DNA of 64,000 nt from Sphingobacteriaceae bacterium (GTDB lineage: Bacteria; Bacteroidota; Bacteroidia; Sphingobacteriales; Sphingobacteriaceae): NCBI GenBank assembly GCA_014380615.1, contig JACMJM010000010.1, positions 1 through 64,000 of the forward strand. Direction: 5' to 3'. The notes under the pieces were generated by a model that had not been told where the DNA came from, made no database searches, and saw only the letters and a list, made by a program, of their open reading frames with translations. This document shows, one piece after another, positions 6,345 through 15,248 of this stretch; position 1 is the first letter of the stretch; each line of letters opens with the position of its first letter. The translations under genes and the position numbers were made by a program.

Positions 6345-9300
6345 TTTTAACTTCTTTCGCCGCGGTTTTTTGTGCGTCTTGTAATCTCTTTTCTTCTGCG
6401 TTGCGGCGCCGAAAAATTTCTCTGAATCGGTTATAATCCATGTTTAAGATAAAGCTTAAGCCTGTTTCAATCACCTGGCCCTCTACAGCTACAAGGTATT
6501 GATCTTTACGATAAGCACGCAACAGGTAGCGCCCGTCTTTTGTTAGCTGATAATCTACTGCAATATCACCTGCGATATTATTGGTCTGCCTGCCGGAGCG
6601 CTGCGGCCCTTCTACTTCAAAATTGCTTCCTATAGAAACCTTAAGTCTGTCGTTAAGTAATTGTTTCGATGCCGCTACATTTAGGTCGGTGCGATTTTTT
6701 AATTCGCCGGTACTGTAGTCGTCTGTAGCTTCCAAATTAAAGCTAAGATTAATGCCACCCAGCAAATCCCCGGCTAGGTTATTTAGCTGCTCAGTTAAAA
6801 GTTTGCTTACACTTTGTCGGGCCAGCGATTCTGCGCTTGTACCGCCCGAGCTGCTGTCGAAGGGATTTTCTGAAACAAAACGGTTTAGTAACACCAGTGC
6901 GAAGGCCTGTTTGTTTAATTCGGATGGCTCGGCTCTTATTTGTTCCAATCGGGTGTTTACCGTCGATATTACATCGCCGCCTACCAGGTAATTTCCTTCG
7001 GGAAGGTTAATATCGAAGGAGATCTGGGGTTTTAACAACTCTCCCTGAAGCGATAGTTGTAATTCAAATGGCAACCGTTGTTTATAGGTGTTTAATTCAG
7101 ATTGCGTTGCACCAGCTAATTGTTGCTGTACCAAATCTATCGGAGCGGTATTGGCGACATAAACGGCTTTTACATCCATGGTTCCGCTGGTAGGTTCGCC
7201 GTTCCAGGTAATGCTGCTTCCCTGCTCAATCTCAAACCGTCTCCTGATGAAATTGAAAGAAAGTTCGTAAGCACCTTCCTGTAAGATATAATTTCCGGTA
7301 AGAGTAACTTTACCGCTCGGGTCAATGCCTCCGTTTAGCTGCGCCTGTCCTTTTACTTTAATAAAATCCCCATTTCCCTGATCTACAATGAGGTTGAATT
7401 CTGCTTCTTTCGATACTTCAATATTCGATGTAACATTCATTCCCGTAAGGGGAGAGGTATTTAAAGAATCCAGGCCGGTGGTAAACATAGTATTAACGCC
7501 CGGATCGTCCATATTAACAAATTCTACTATTCCTTCGCGTTCAACTATCCCCGGATCGGTTTGTGGCAGCAACACAGTCAGGCTGGTATTCTCCAAAACT
7601 TTAATGTCCGAATCGACCTCGGGATTTTCCATGCTTCCTCTGATTCGGATGCGGCTGTCTATAAACAGCTTACCATAATACAGCTCATTATCTTTGGCTG
7701 TAGAATTTAATACCTGGAAATTTCGTGTAGTTACATCGAGGTTAAAGCTGTAATCGGTAAAGGTTTTGGTGTACACCATACCATCAATATTAGCGGTGTT
7801 TCCGGCAGAATCGAGCAGCGTGAAATTACTGAAGCTAACGCCCGAATCATTGAAGGTAATCCGTTCATCATTTACCCGATAAAGCGAATTAAACATACCT
7901 ATCCTAAATGCGGCATCGTTAAAATTAACCGCACCGTTTACTTTTGGTGCGGTGGTTGTACCGGTTATGGCTAGCCGACCGCTTAAATTGCCGCTGGCAT
8001 CTTTCATATTGCCCATGGTAAAGCCCTGAATGCTTTGGAGATTTAGTCGGGTGATGTTCATCGTCATATCAAAACTGCTGCTGTTGATATAATAGAACCC
8101 GTTCATATCTACCTGGTTTCCCTTGCCGGTGATGCCTACGTTTGCCGCAAGTGTATTGGCTGTTTCGTTGTTTACTTTTAGCGCAATGTTTCCTACGGTA
8201 TCGCCACGGAAGCTAAAATCGCTTATGGTAAGATCGGAGGTGAACACCGGAGACGTTTGGAAATTTCGAACCACTGCGTTACCGTTTATCGTTCCGCCGG
8301 CCAGAAGAGAATCTTTTCGGGCCATTTCGGTTAAAGTTTCTATCCTGAAGTTTGTAAAGTTGATAGCCATTGGGTTATTTAGGCCCATGGGCTGGGAGTT
8401 TACGCTGATCTGCTGATTGGCCCTGCTCAACACGAAGTTTCGTGCCATAACGCCTTTGCTTCCAAATTGGATGGAGTTACCCTGCCCAACTGTCCATGGA
8501 TTGTAATTTAACACCAGGCCGTTTGGTAAAATGCTGAACTCGAAATTTGCCGCCACTGCCATCATGTTACCCGCAATTCGATACCGTTCACGATTGGCTG
8601 CATCTCTAATCTGCAAATCGGTCGAAATGGTGTTGTTTTGAACGTTTCCGCTAAGTGTAGTGTTCAGAATCTGAAATTGCGTGCTGCCGAATTTATTCAG
8701 GCCAATAGTATAATTCAGGGCCGAGCCGGCAGCGTTGGGACTGATATTGAATGTCAGGTTATTTACATCATAGGCGCCATAAACCAGTCTGGGGGCATTG
8801 CCTGTTACATTCAAGGCTCCGGTTTGGTTATTAAAGTTCCCTGCCAGGGAGATAGTCGACATCTCTTTTAATTCGGGAACAATTTGCTGTACCAGCGGAT
8901 TGTTGGCCAGCCGGGCATCAAAGCGCATATATTGGGCAGGGCCAGAAACTGGTGCAGTTACCGTAGCCCCGTTGGGGTTGTAGTAGCGGTTAAGGGTAGA
9001 TTGTATAGCGGGGCCTATTTGCGTAAGCCTGTATTTTCCGGCGGCGTTTGCGTTCAGCATCTCCGAACGAACTTTAAGCGTATTACTGTCTGCGCTGGCG
9101 GTTGATATCGCACTGAGCGAATCCATCTCAATTCGTTTACCCTGCGCTACCATCAAGGCGTTTGTAACCAGTACATTTCCGTTAAGGTAATCAACATCCG
9201 CTGTTTGCAAATCGGCCACAACTTTCCCGCGAAAGCGGAAATCATCTTCAGAGAAATTCAGCCGCTGCAAATTAAGACTGTCTATATCTAAAGTAGCCTT

Positions 9301-11385
9301 AATTTGGGGGTACCGATTCCTGAAGTTCGCGGTAGCGTTCAAATCGAAATCGATATTCGGATCGGCCATAAACGCTTTCGCTGTAATTGCGCCGTTTCTA
9401 GCCCGGGCGTTAAGGCTTAGGTTACGATAACTGTATTTGTTATAATCGGCACGAATTACCTTGCCGTTCACCGTTCCGCTGAAGGTTTTTGCATCCATTC
9501 CACTGCCATTAACGTTCGCCGCAAGAGTAATTTTTCCGATAGTTGCCTCTTGTTTAATAAGGCGGCCAACATTAAAGTTATAAGTGTTTATTCTTGCGTT
9601 ATATGATGGAACTTTACCGAAGCTGAATGTTCCCACGGTTTTAGCGCTTCCAAAACTGGAGTTCAGGTTCAAATTGGTGTTAAACCGGGTCATACTTCCT
9701 TTAAAGGTTCCGTTAATACTTACCACATCCGGAACACGGATATTAGCAGGGATAGTTCCGCGAGGTACAAAGGAATAAATATCTGCGCTTCTGGTGTTAA
9801 AGCGGTCGATATCGAGATCGAAAAAAGTCCTGTTCATATCCGGCAGTCCTGTTATTCTTCCCGAAGCACTTAAATTGGTGTTGCGGTAACCCGAGATTTG
9901 CAGCGATGGGAAATGAAGATTTTTTACCTGCCCGTTTACACTTCCGTTGATGTTTACGACTTCATTTTGATTACTTCGGAACGGTTCTGTTGCTCCAAGA
10001 TCAGGAACAAATACAAGCAAATCACGAAAGCCTAAACGGGAATTGTTAAGATTGGCATCAATTCGCAAGTCGCCCGGATTTTTTGCCATATCTTCTACAG
10101 AAGCATAGGCTAGTTTAATTTCATTACGGATGAGGGATTTATCGGTTTGCAGATACAAGTCTTCAACAGTTGTTTTTTTATCGCTGTAAAAGAAGTTGGC
10201 GGTTAATTTTTGAAGGTTAAATCCGCTTTTTTCAATCAGGCTTCCCGAGTTAATTTTAGCCGCGATGGTATCGTCAGCAAAAATGAAATTATTCGCATCC
10301 AGGTTTAATTTTTTGATATCGAGATGGGCATAATCCATACCGCTCGGCAAAGACGGCATATTTTTATCGTCGTAGCGAAGGTTGCTGTTTTGGATGTTAA
10401 TATCGTTGGAATTAAAAGCCCAGTAAGTGGCAACGGCTTCTACTTTTTCTTTTACCTCCTTAACCACTACTCTGGATTGAGGTTTACTGCCCAGCGTGAT
10501 TCTGAATGTAGAATTATCAAGATTAAGGCTATTTAAATCGATAACCTGTCTGGCCATATCAATCTTGTCGCTAACTACATTTAGCTTCCCAATAGTTACA
10601 TCAGCGTCTAAGGCAGATACGTCATTCCGATATTTTACATTGATCCGGTCCAGATCCGCCGAACCGATTACTAAACCCATATCTAAGGGTTTGGCAGCTT
10701 CGGCCATATCTTTTTGCTTTGAGTCGTTTTTTATTGCGGGCTTACTTTGTATAATTACCGCGTTAAGGCCCGAGAGTTTGATGTTTGGGATGTTAAAGCG
10801 CATTTTCTCCATGTCGAACTCTTTCACTCTGGTATCAAAATGCGAGAGATACACATTTACATCATTTGCCGTGGGAGCATCTTTGTATTTCAAGTGAATC
10901 CGGTCGAGATTGATTTTATCCACCGACATTTTCATGGGAGCCGCCGCAGTGTCTTTTGGTGTAGTAGATTGCGTTGCGAAGGCCTTTAGTATGTAGTCAA
11001 AATTAAATACGCTGTCGGGTGTGCGGCTTATATTAAGGCTTATACCCCTCAGGTCAATTTCATTAATTTCAACCTCACTCTTTAAAAGTTTCATCATGGC
11101 AATATCCACTTTTAAAGTATCGCCAGCCAGTAGCGTATCGCCTTTTTGGTCTTCAAAATACACATCCTCCAATACCAAAAGCTTTGGAAGGTCGAAGCTG
11201 AGGCGATTAATTTCTACTTTGGTTCCAAGCTTGCTTTCTAAAAACGACACCGTTTTTTTACGTACAATATTTTGAACCGCCGGTACTTCAATGAAAATGA
11301 AAATCAGCAGCACCAGTATAATGATGAAGCTGATAATGCCCAGAAGAATTTTTAAAGATAGTGTACCGAATTTTCCCAAAATCAA
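6328..11385 (-). CDS. tamB: TamB, translocation and assembly module / lipid-bridge protein
   Basis: 1685 residues. An AsmA/TamB-type protein: one N-terminal membrane anchor (about residues 8-30), a very long repetitive beta-rich periplasmic body, and a C-terminal TamB (DUF490) domain (about 1250-1660) with FNFIRRRFEIEQGSSITWNG and PFELQLSLQGELLKPQISFD. Such proteins span the periplasm and work with the Omp85 partner, here TamL encoded directly downstream; bacterial AsmA-like proteins are also implicated in phospholipid transport. The C-terminus is charged (RRRNAEEKRLQDAQKTAAKE). Bacteroidota TamB proteins are usually this long. The gene is divergent from the serine hydrolase at 11492, with a shared 106-bp promoter region. 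Confidence 0.9.
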   Translation of the reverse strand: MILGKFGTLSLKILLGIISFIIILVLLIFIFIEVPAVQNIVRKKTVSFLESKLGTKVEINRLSFDLPKLLVLEDVYFEDQKGDTLLAGDTLKVDIAMMKLLKSEVEINEIDLRGISLNISRTPDSVFNFDYILKAFATQSTTPKDTAAAPMKMSVDKINLDRIHLKYKDAPTANDVNVYLSHFDTRVKEFDMEKMRFNIPNIKLSGLNAVIIQSKPAIKNDSKQKDMAEAAKPLDMGLVIGSADLDRINVKYRNDVSALDADVTIGKLNVVSDKIDMARQVIDLNSLNLDNSTFRITLGSKPQSRVVVKEVKEKVEAVATYWAFNSNDINIQNSNLRYDDKNMPSLPSGMDYAHLDIKKLNLDANNFIFADDTIAAKINSGSLIEKSGFNLQKLTANFFYSDKKTTVEDLYLQTDKSLIRNEIKLAYASVEDMAKNPGDLRIDANLNNSRLGFRDLLVFVPDLGATEPFRSNQNEVVNINGSVNGQVKNLHFPSLQISGYRNTNLSASGRITGLPDMNRTFFDLDIDRFNTRSADIYSFVPRGTIPANIRVPDVVSINGTFKGSMTRFNTNLNLNSSFGSAKTVGTFSFGKVPSYNARINTYNFNVGRLIKQEATIGKITLAANVNGSGMDAKTFSGTVNGKVIRADYNKYSYRNLSLNARARNGAITAKAFMADPNIDFDLNATANFRNRYPQIKATLDIDSLNLQRLNFSEDDFRFRGKVVADLQTADVDYLNGNVLVTNALMVAQGKRIEMDSLSAISTASADSNTLKVRSEMLNANAAGKYRLTQIGPAIQSTLNRYYNPNGATVTAPVSGPAQYMRFDARLANNPLVQQIVPELKEMSTISLAGNFNNQTGALNVTGNAPRLVYGAYDVNNLTFNISPNAAGSALNYTIGLNKFGSTQFQILNTTLSGNVQNNTISTDLQIRDAANRERYRIAGNMMAVAANFEFSILPNGLVLNYNPWTVGQGNSIQFGSKGVMARNFVLSRANQQISVNSQPMGLNNPMAINFTNFRIETLTEMARKDSLLAGGTINGNAVVRNFQTSPVFTSDLTISDFSFRGDTVGNIALKVNNETANTLAANVGITGKGNQVDMNGFYYINSSSFDMTMNITRLNLQSIQGFTMGNMKDASGNLSGRLAITGTTTAPKVNGAVNFNDAAFRIGMFNSLYRVNDERITFNDSGVSFSNFTLLDSAGNTANIDGMVYTKTFTDYSFNLDVTTRNFQVLNSTAKDNELYYGKLFIDSRIRIRGSMENPEVDSDIKVLENTSLTVLLPQTDPGIVEREGIVEFVNMDDPGVNTMFTTGLDSLNTSPLTGMNVTSNIEVSKEAEFNLIVDQGNGDFIKVKGQAQLNGGIDPSGKVTLTGNYILQEGAYELSFNFIRRRFEIEQGSSITWNGEPTSGTMDVKAVYVANTAPIDLVQQQLAGATQSELNTYKQRLPFELQLSLQGELLKPQISFDINLPEGNYLVGGDVISTVNTRLEQIRAEPSELNKQAFALVLLNRFVSENPFDSSSGGTSAESLARQSVSKLLTEQLNNLAGDLLGGINLSFNLEATDDYSTGELKNRTDLNVAASKQLLNDRLKVSIGSNFEVEGPQRSGRQTNNIAGDIAVDYQLTKDGRYLLRAYRKDQYLVAVEGQVIETGLSFILNMDYNRFREIFRRRNAEEKRLQDAQKTAAKEVKNEEKL

Positions 11386-11491
11386 CGTTGTTTTATTACT
11401 CTATAAATTTCAAAAGACTGTAAATGTTTCATCTATGATCATTTTTCCGGAAATTAAACTTTGTTATTTTGCGGATATATAAGTAATCAAA

Positions 11492-12763
11492 ATGAACAGA
11501 CCCATATCCTTCCTCTTCTCGCTGATTTTCTCGCTGATGTTTTCAGGAGTTTTTGCTCAAAAAGCCTTACAAACTACACTGCCTGCCGCGGCGAAAATGA
11601 GTGCCGAACGACTGCAGCGGATCGACCGGGTTATTCAGGATAATATTGATAAAAATCTTATTGCGGGTGCCACGGCATTAATCGCGCGCGACGGCAAGAT
11701 TGTTTACAACAAATCTTTCGGATATAGCGATGTTGACGCGAAGTCCGCTCTGCGCGGTTCCGACATTTTCCGCATCGCATCACAAACAAAAGCTATAACC
11801 AGCGTAGCGGTGATGATGCTTTTTGAAGAAGGGAAGTTTCTGCTTGATGATCCTCTATCAAAATATCTGCCCGCTTTCGCAAAGCCTAACGTACTTGATA
11901 AATTTAACCCGGCCGATTCTAGCTATACCACTATTCCCGCAAAACGTGAAATTACCATTCGCGATCTGCTTAGTCACACCTCGGGCATTGATTACGCTGT
12001 AATTGGTTCGGCGAATATGAGGGCCATTTATGCGAAAAATAATTTATCTCCAGGTTTTGGAAGCCGGGAACTCCATTTGAAGGATGAAATGCTTAAACTA
12101 GCCAAATCGCCTTTGGTGCATCAGCCCGGAGAGAAGTTTACTTACGGATTGAATACCGATGTGTTAGGTTACCTGGTAGAGGTGGTGTCGGGCTTGAGCC
12201 TGGATAGATTTTTCACCGAAAGAATTTTTAAACCTTTAGGAATGAATGACACTCATTTCTATTTACCTGCCGCAAAGCATTCGCGATTAGTTCCTGTTTA
12301 CACATTTGATAATCAGAACCGGCTGGTAAAATACGAGCGTAACGGTGCAATAACCGCAGATTATCCTAAAAGTAATGGCACCTATTATTCGGGAGGCGCA
12401 GGTTTAAGTTCTACTATTAATGATTATGCTGTTTTCTTGCAAATGCTCCTCAACGGGGGTGCATACAATGGTAAGCAACTTCTGTCGCGACGTACCGTCG
12501 ATCTTATGACTATGAATCAGATTGGTGATATAAGTCTGCGGGGCGATAAATTTGGACTAGGTTTTCAGATTACTTCAAAACAAGGCATGGCTAAACTCGG
12601 CGTAACCGAAGGTACGTTTGCCTGGGGCGGTTACTTCGGAACTACTTATTGGGTAGATCCGGTTGAGAAAATTGTGGGTTTGATATTTATCCAGCAATCG
12701 CCGTTAAAAACTGATCTTCATGATAAGTTTAAGGCCTTGGTTTATCAAAGTTTGGCTGATTGA
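11492..12763 (+). CDS. Beta-lactamase-fold serine hydrolase (class C / esterase type)
   Basis: 423 residues, with a signal peptide MNRPISFLFSLIFSLMFSGV ending at FAQ (cleavage near residue 23), so periplasmic or secreted. It has the serine hydrolase signature S97-x-x-K100 (ASQTKAIT) and a second motif YGLN (218-221) in GEKFTYGLNTDVLGYLVE. Members act as esterases, D-amino peptidases, carboxypeptidases or beta-lactamases; the sequence does not decide which. A C-terminal GTFAWGGYFGTTYWVDP supplies the third active-site element (H/K-x-G equivalent is WGG). Monocistronic, divergent from tamB. Confidence 0.85.
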   Translation: MNRPISFLFSLIFSLMFSGVFAQKALQTTLPAAAKMSAERLQRIDRVIQDNIDKNLIAGATALIARDGKIVYNKSFGYSDVDAKSALRGSDIFRIASQTKAITSVAVMMLFEEGKFLLDDPLSKYLPAFAKPNVLDKFNPADSSYTTIPAKREITIRDLLSHTSGIDYAVIGSANMRAIYAKNNLSPGFGSRELHLKDEMLKLAKSPLVHQPGEKFTYGLNTDVLGYLVEVVSGLSLDRFFTERIFKPLGMNDTHFYLPAAKHSRLVPVYTFDNQNRLVKYERNGAITADYPKSNGTYYSGGAGLSSTINDYAVFLQMLLNGGAYNGKQLLSRRTVDLMTMNQIGDISLRGDKFGLGFQITSKQGMAKLGVTEGTFAWGGYFGTTYWVDPVEKIVGLIFIQQSPLKTDLHDKFKALVYQSLAD

Positions 12764-12930
12764 GAATTGTTAAGCCCTCACCCTTAACCCTTCTCCCACA
12801 CGGAGAGGGGCGAAGTGCTTTAAGCAAGAGGCTTAAACCCAGATCGAAGTAGCTACTACTAAAAGAGCTACCACCCCCTTTAATTCCCCCGCCAGACTGG
12901 GGATATTAAGCGCTTTAGCAAAATGCCTAA
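12764..12930. repeat. Intergenic GC-rich repeat element
   Basis: After the hydrolase stop, 12774-12811 carries a CCCTCACCCTTAACCCTTCTCC ... GGAGAGGGG type inverted element, related to the one at 13203-13239. Elements of this look recur between genes in many bacteria. No gene is supported here. Confidence 0.45.
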
Positions 12931-13037
12931 AAATTCTTCACACGCACATTTGGCATCAAGCAGGCTTGGCATCCGGTGTCCCCAAAAAATCTTCACACGC
13001 ACATTTGGCATCACGCAGGCTGGGCATCCAGTGTCCC
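12931..13037. repeat. Tandem repeat, two units of about 54 bp
   Basis: Unit 1 (12931-12983) and unit 2 (12984-13037) share CTTCACACGCACATTTGGCA, then a CAGGC(T)TGGCATCC(G/A)GTGTCCCC tail. They differ at a handful of positions. A frame through them (12923-13144) has no family features and is best read as non-coding. A GC-rich hairpin CCCCCGC TGG CGGGGG follows at about 13036-13051. Confidence 0.7.
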
Positions 13038-13206
13038 CCGCTGGCGGGGGTTGGGGGTGGTTCTTTTCAGGACAAGAGAGGAAAACTATTATCAGAAAAA
13101 AGGTACAATCAACAACCTGTAAACTTATAATAGGATTATTCTAAAACCCCTAACCTTTTTTTAGGACGATACAATACAGCTACCCCGATTTACCCCGCCC
13201 TGTACC

Positions 13207-13227
13207 CCCTTCTCCTTTGGAGAAGGG
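13207..13227. repeat. Perfect 9-bp hairpin in intergenic repeat
   Basis: CCCTTCTCC, loop TTT, GGAGAAGGG, followed by CCGGGGATGAGG. It lies just past the stop codon of manA and could also stop transcription, but no T-run follows. Related to the element at 12774-12811. Confidence 0.5.
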
Positions 13228-13241
13228 CCGGGGATGAGGCT

Positions 13242-14216
13242 TTACTCTATATAACTCTCCAGTATCTTAAACCCACCAGCTGTTTCCAGGCTAACACTAT
13301 TTAATGTCGCAGGAATAAGTATACAATCTCCCATATTAACATTAATACTACCCTTGCCGTAATTAAGCGTGTAAGATCCCTGCACGCATACGTGGATTAC
13401 AAACGAGTCAAAAAGATAATCTCTTTTTACCGGTTGGCTAAATTCAAGGATGTTGGTTGTAAAATAGTCACATTTCACAACCTGTACAGGCTCATTTATC
13501 TTTTTCTCATAAACCGATTTGTATTCTGGATACACTTCGTAGTCGAGAGCCGCTAAAGCCTCTTCGGTGTGTAACTCACGCTTATTTCCTTTATCGTCCA
13601 CCCGGTCGAAATCATAAATGCGGTAGGTGATATCGGAGGTTTGCTGAATCTCGGCAATCAAAAGCCCTTTGCCAATGGTGTGAACTCTGCCCGCCGGGAG
13701 AAAAAATACATCGCCGCCCTTAACCTGTTCTTTATTTAGAATCTCATCTAGCCTGCCTGTATTTAACTTTTCAAGATAAACCTGCTCATTCACTTTTTGG
13801 TTGAAACCTGAAATTAGTGAAGCTCCTTCATCTGCCTGAATAACATACCACATCTCGGTTTTGCCGAATGAATCGTGTCTTCGACGTGCTAATTCATCGT
13901 TAGGGTGTACCTGAATCGACAAATCATCATTTGCGTCTATAAATTTTACAAGCAGGGGGAACTCATTTCCGAAGCGGTCATACACATGCTTGCCTACCAG
14001 CTCGGCTCGGTGCTTTTCTAATAGTGATGCCAGGTTTTCACCTGCAAATTCACCGTTTTCAACCACCGACACATCCGACTTGACACCCGAGATCTCCCAG
14101 GTTTCTCCGCAATTAGGTAGGTTATCGAAATTTTTTCCTAAGTATGAATTGATTTTTTGCCCGCCCCATATTTTATCTTTAAAAATGGTTTTGAACTTTA
14201 AAGGATAGTTGATCAT
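13242..14216 (-). CDS. manA: Mannose-6-phosphate isomerase, class I
   Basis: 324 residues, zinc-dependent cupin enzyme interconverting fructose-6-phosphate and mannose-6-phosphate, feeding GDP-sugar and polysaccharide synthesis. Visible marks are the N-terminal KDKIWGG, the metal site QVHPND (about 102-107) with the following KTEMWYV, and PAGRVHTIG (about 176) with IAEIQQTSDITYRIYDFDR. The length fits the short form common in Bacillota and Bacteroidota. The start codon is 26 codons ahead of the first conserved block. Single gene, cytoplasmic. Confidence 0.93.
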   Translation of the reverse strand: MINYPLKFKTIFKDKIWGGQKINSYLGKNFDNLPNCGETWEISGVKSDVSVVENGEFAGENLASLLEKHRAELVGKHVYDRFGNEFPLLVKFIDANDDLSIQVHPNDELARRRHDSFGKTEMWYVIQADEGASLISGFNQKVNEQVYLEKLNTGRLDEILNKEQVKGGDVFFLPAGRVHTIGKGLLIAEIQQTSDITYRIYDFDRVDDKGNKRELHTEEALAALDYEVYPEYKSVYEKKINEPVQVVKCDYFTTNILEFSQPVKRDYLFDSFVIHVCVQGSYTLNYGKGSINVNMGDCILIPATLNSVSLETAGGFKILESYIE

Positions 14217-14253
14217 GCATTCGAATTAAGCTGCAAGTATAACAATAATGCAT

Positions 14254-14273
14254 AAAAAAAGCCCTTCCGGGCT
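14254..14273 (-). terminator. Intrinsic terminator
   Basis: Read on the minus strand: AGCCC, loop GGAA, GGGCT followed by seven T. It lies 17 bp past the stop of the small secreted protein gene at 14290. Confidence 0.8.
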
Positions 14274-14289
14274 GCAATTTCATAATTTC

Positions 14290-14643
14290 TTAATCATCTG
14301 TTTTTTTAAAGGTGCATTGCATAACCGAACCCCGGAAATCCATTTTGATTATAATAGAATCGCCATAAAGTTTGCCGGTCTGCTCTACCGTATTTTCACC
14401 TACTTCCAGTTTAAAAGTAAAATCATTGCCTCTAATCTTTCCGTCAATCAGCGGAATTTCTCCGTATTGTGAAATCACGCTGCCAGTTAGCGTTTCACCC
14501 TCGCTTTTTAGTTTATAAGTAAGCTCGAGGTCATCTCTGTTAGGGATTTTTACTTTTCCGTTCCAGGTACCTGTTAAATCAGAAGCAAAGCAGGCAAGCG
14601 CGAAAAGGAAGATGAAAAGAGATGATATCAGCAGTTTCTTCAT
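14290..14643 (-). CDS. Small secreted lipocalin-like protein
   Basis: 117 residues with signal peptide MKKLLISSLFIFLFALACFA, mature part starting SDLTGTWNGKV. The remainder is a string of short beta strands (LELTYKLKSEGETLTGSVIS, TFKLEVGENTVEQTGKL) ending in MQCTFKKTDD. The TGTW start and strand pattern are those of small secreted beta-barrel domains frequent in Bacteroidota, often attached to glycoside hydrolases. Ligand and role unknown. Own terminator; upstream is 200 bp of AT-rich non-coding sequence. Confidence 0.75.
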   Translation of the reverse strand: MKKLLISSLFIFLFALACFASDLTGTWNGKVKIPNRDDLELTYKLKSEGETLTGSVISQYGEIPLIDGKIRGNDFTFKLEVGENTVEQTGKLYGDSIIIKMDFRGSVMQCTFKKTDD

Positions 14644-14845
14644 GGAAATATTTTAAGCATTTATACCTGAATATCAAACGTTAAGTTACGACACAAGTAG
14701 TTAAATCCAGAATGTTTTTTTATAAAGGGTGGCTGCTGTGAAGCGAATCTACGAAAGCATGTACATAACGTTTAATCTGTAGTACATACCTGTGTTAATT
14801 AAACAACACATGTGTGTGGAGTTAATAGGGAAGGAGTGGCGAAAG

Positions 14846-15058
14846 CTAAATAAAAGTTACCGCCGTAAGCTTAACTCTTTTTAAACTGCCATCAACATCG
14901 ATAACATTAATGGGATTTACTCTAAAACAACGATGATCGTCTTCGGCGATAAAATATTCGCCGAAACGTACCTTATCTCTTTTAATTTCTTCCCTGTCAG
15001 TATCTGTAAGCTTTTTAAGCAGATGCTGAGAATCTGTTTCTGATAAAATTATTTCCAT
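14846..15058 (-). CDS. Small hypothetical protein (70 aa)
   Basis: A short charged protein, MEIILSETDSQHLLKKLTDT at the N-terminus, ending in a beta-rich half with the motif FRVNPINVIDVDGSLKRVKL. No signal peptide or membrane helix. No family recognised. Support is the balanced protein-like composition, the ATG start and the absence of any competing frame. It stands alone, with 190 bp to the beta-galactosidase gene. Confidence 0.55.
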   Translation of the reverse strand: MEIILSETDSQHLLKKLTDTDREEIKRDKVRFGEYFIAEDDHRCFRVNPINVIDVDGSLKRVKLTAVTFI

Positions 15059-15175
15059 GATAATACCTTAGCGTGTGTATCCATTACACACAAAATGCGA
15101 GCCAATAAATTTCCAGAATCGGTTAGTTCTTGATTATGAATACGGAAGGAAGATAATAAATGTTGCAACTTCAAA

Positions 15176-15222
15176 AAAATATTTTTTAAAAAAAACCACT
15201 CGCTGTAAAATAGCGAGTGGTT
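15176..15222 (-). terminator. Intrinsic terminator of the GH35 gene
   Basis: Minus strand: AACCACTCGCTA, loop, TAGCGAGTGGTT (15194-15222) followed by a long T-rich run (15195-15176). A 10-11 bp nearly perfect stem, about 27 bp past the stop codon at 15249. Confidence 0.85.
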
Positions 15223-15248
15223 GAAATCCCGTTGAGAGATGAAATCCC

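Noticed and set aside
12923..13144. 73-codon frame across the tandem repeat.
   Set aside because: Translation simply repeats the DNA repeat and resembles no protein.
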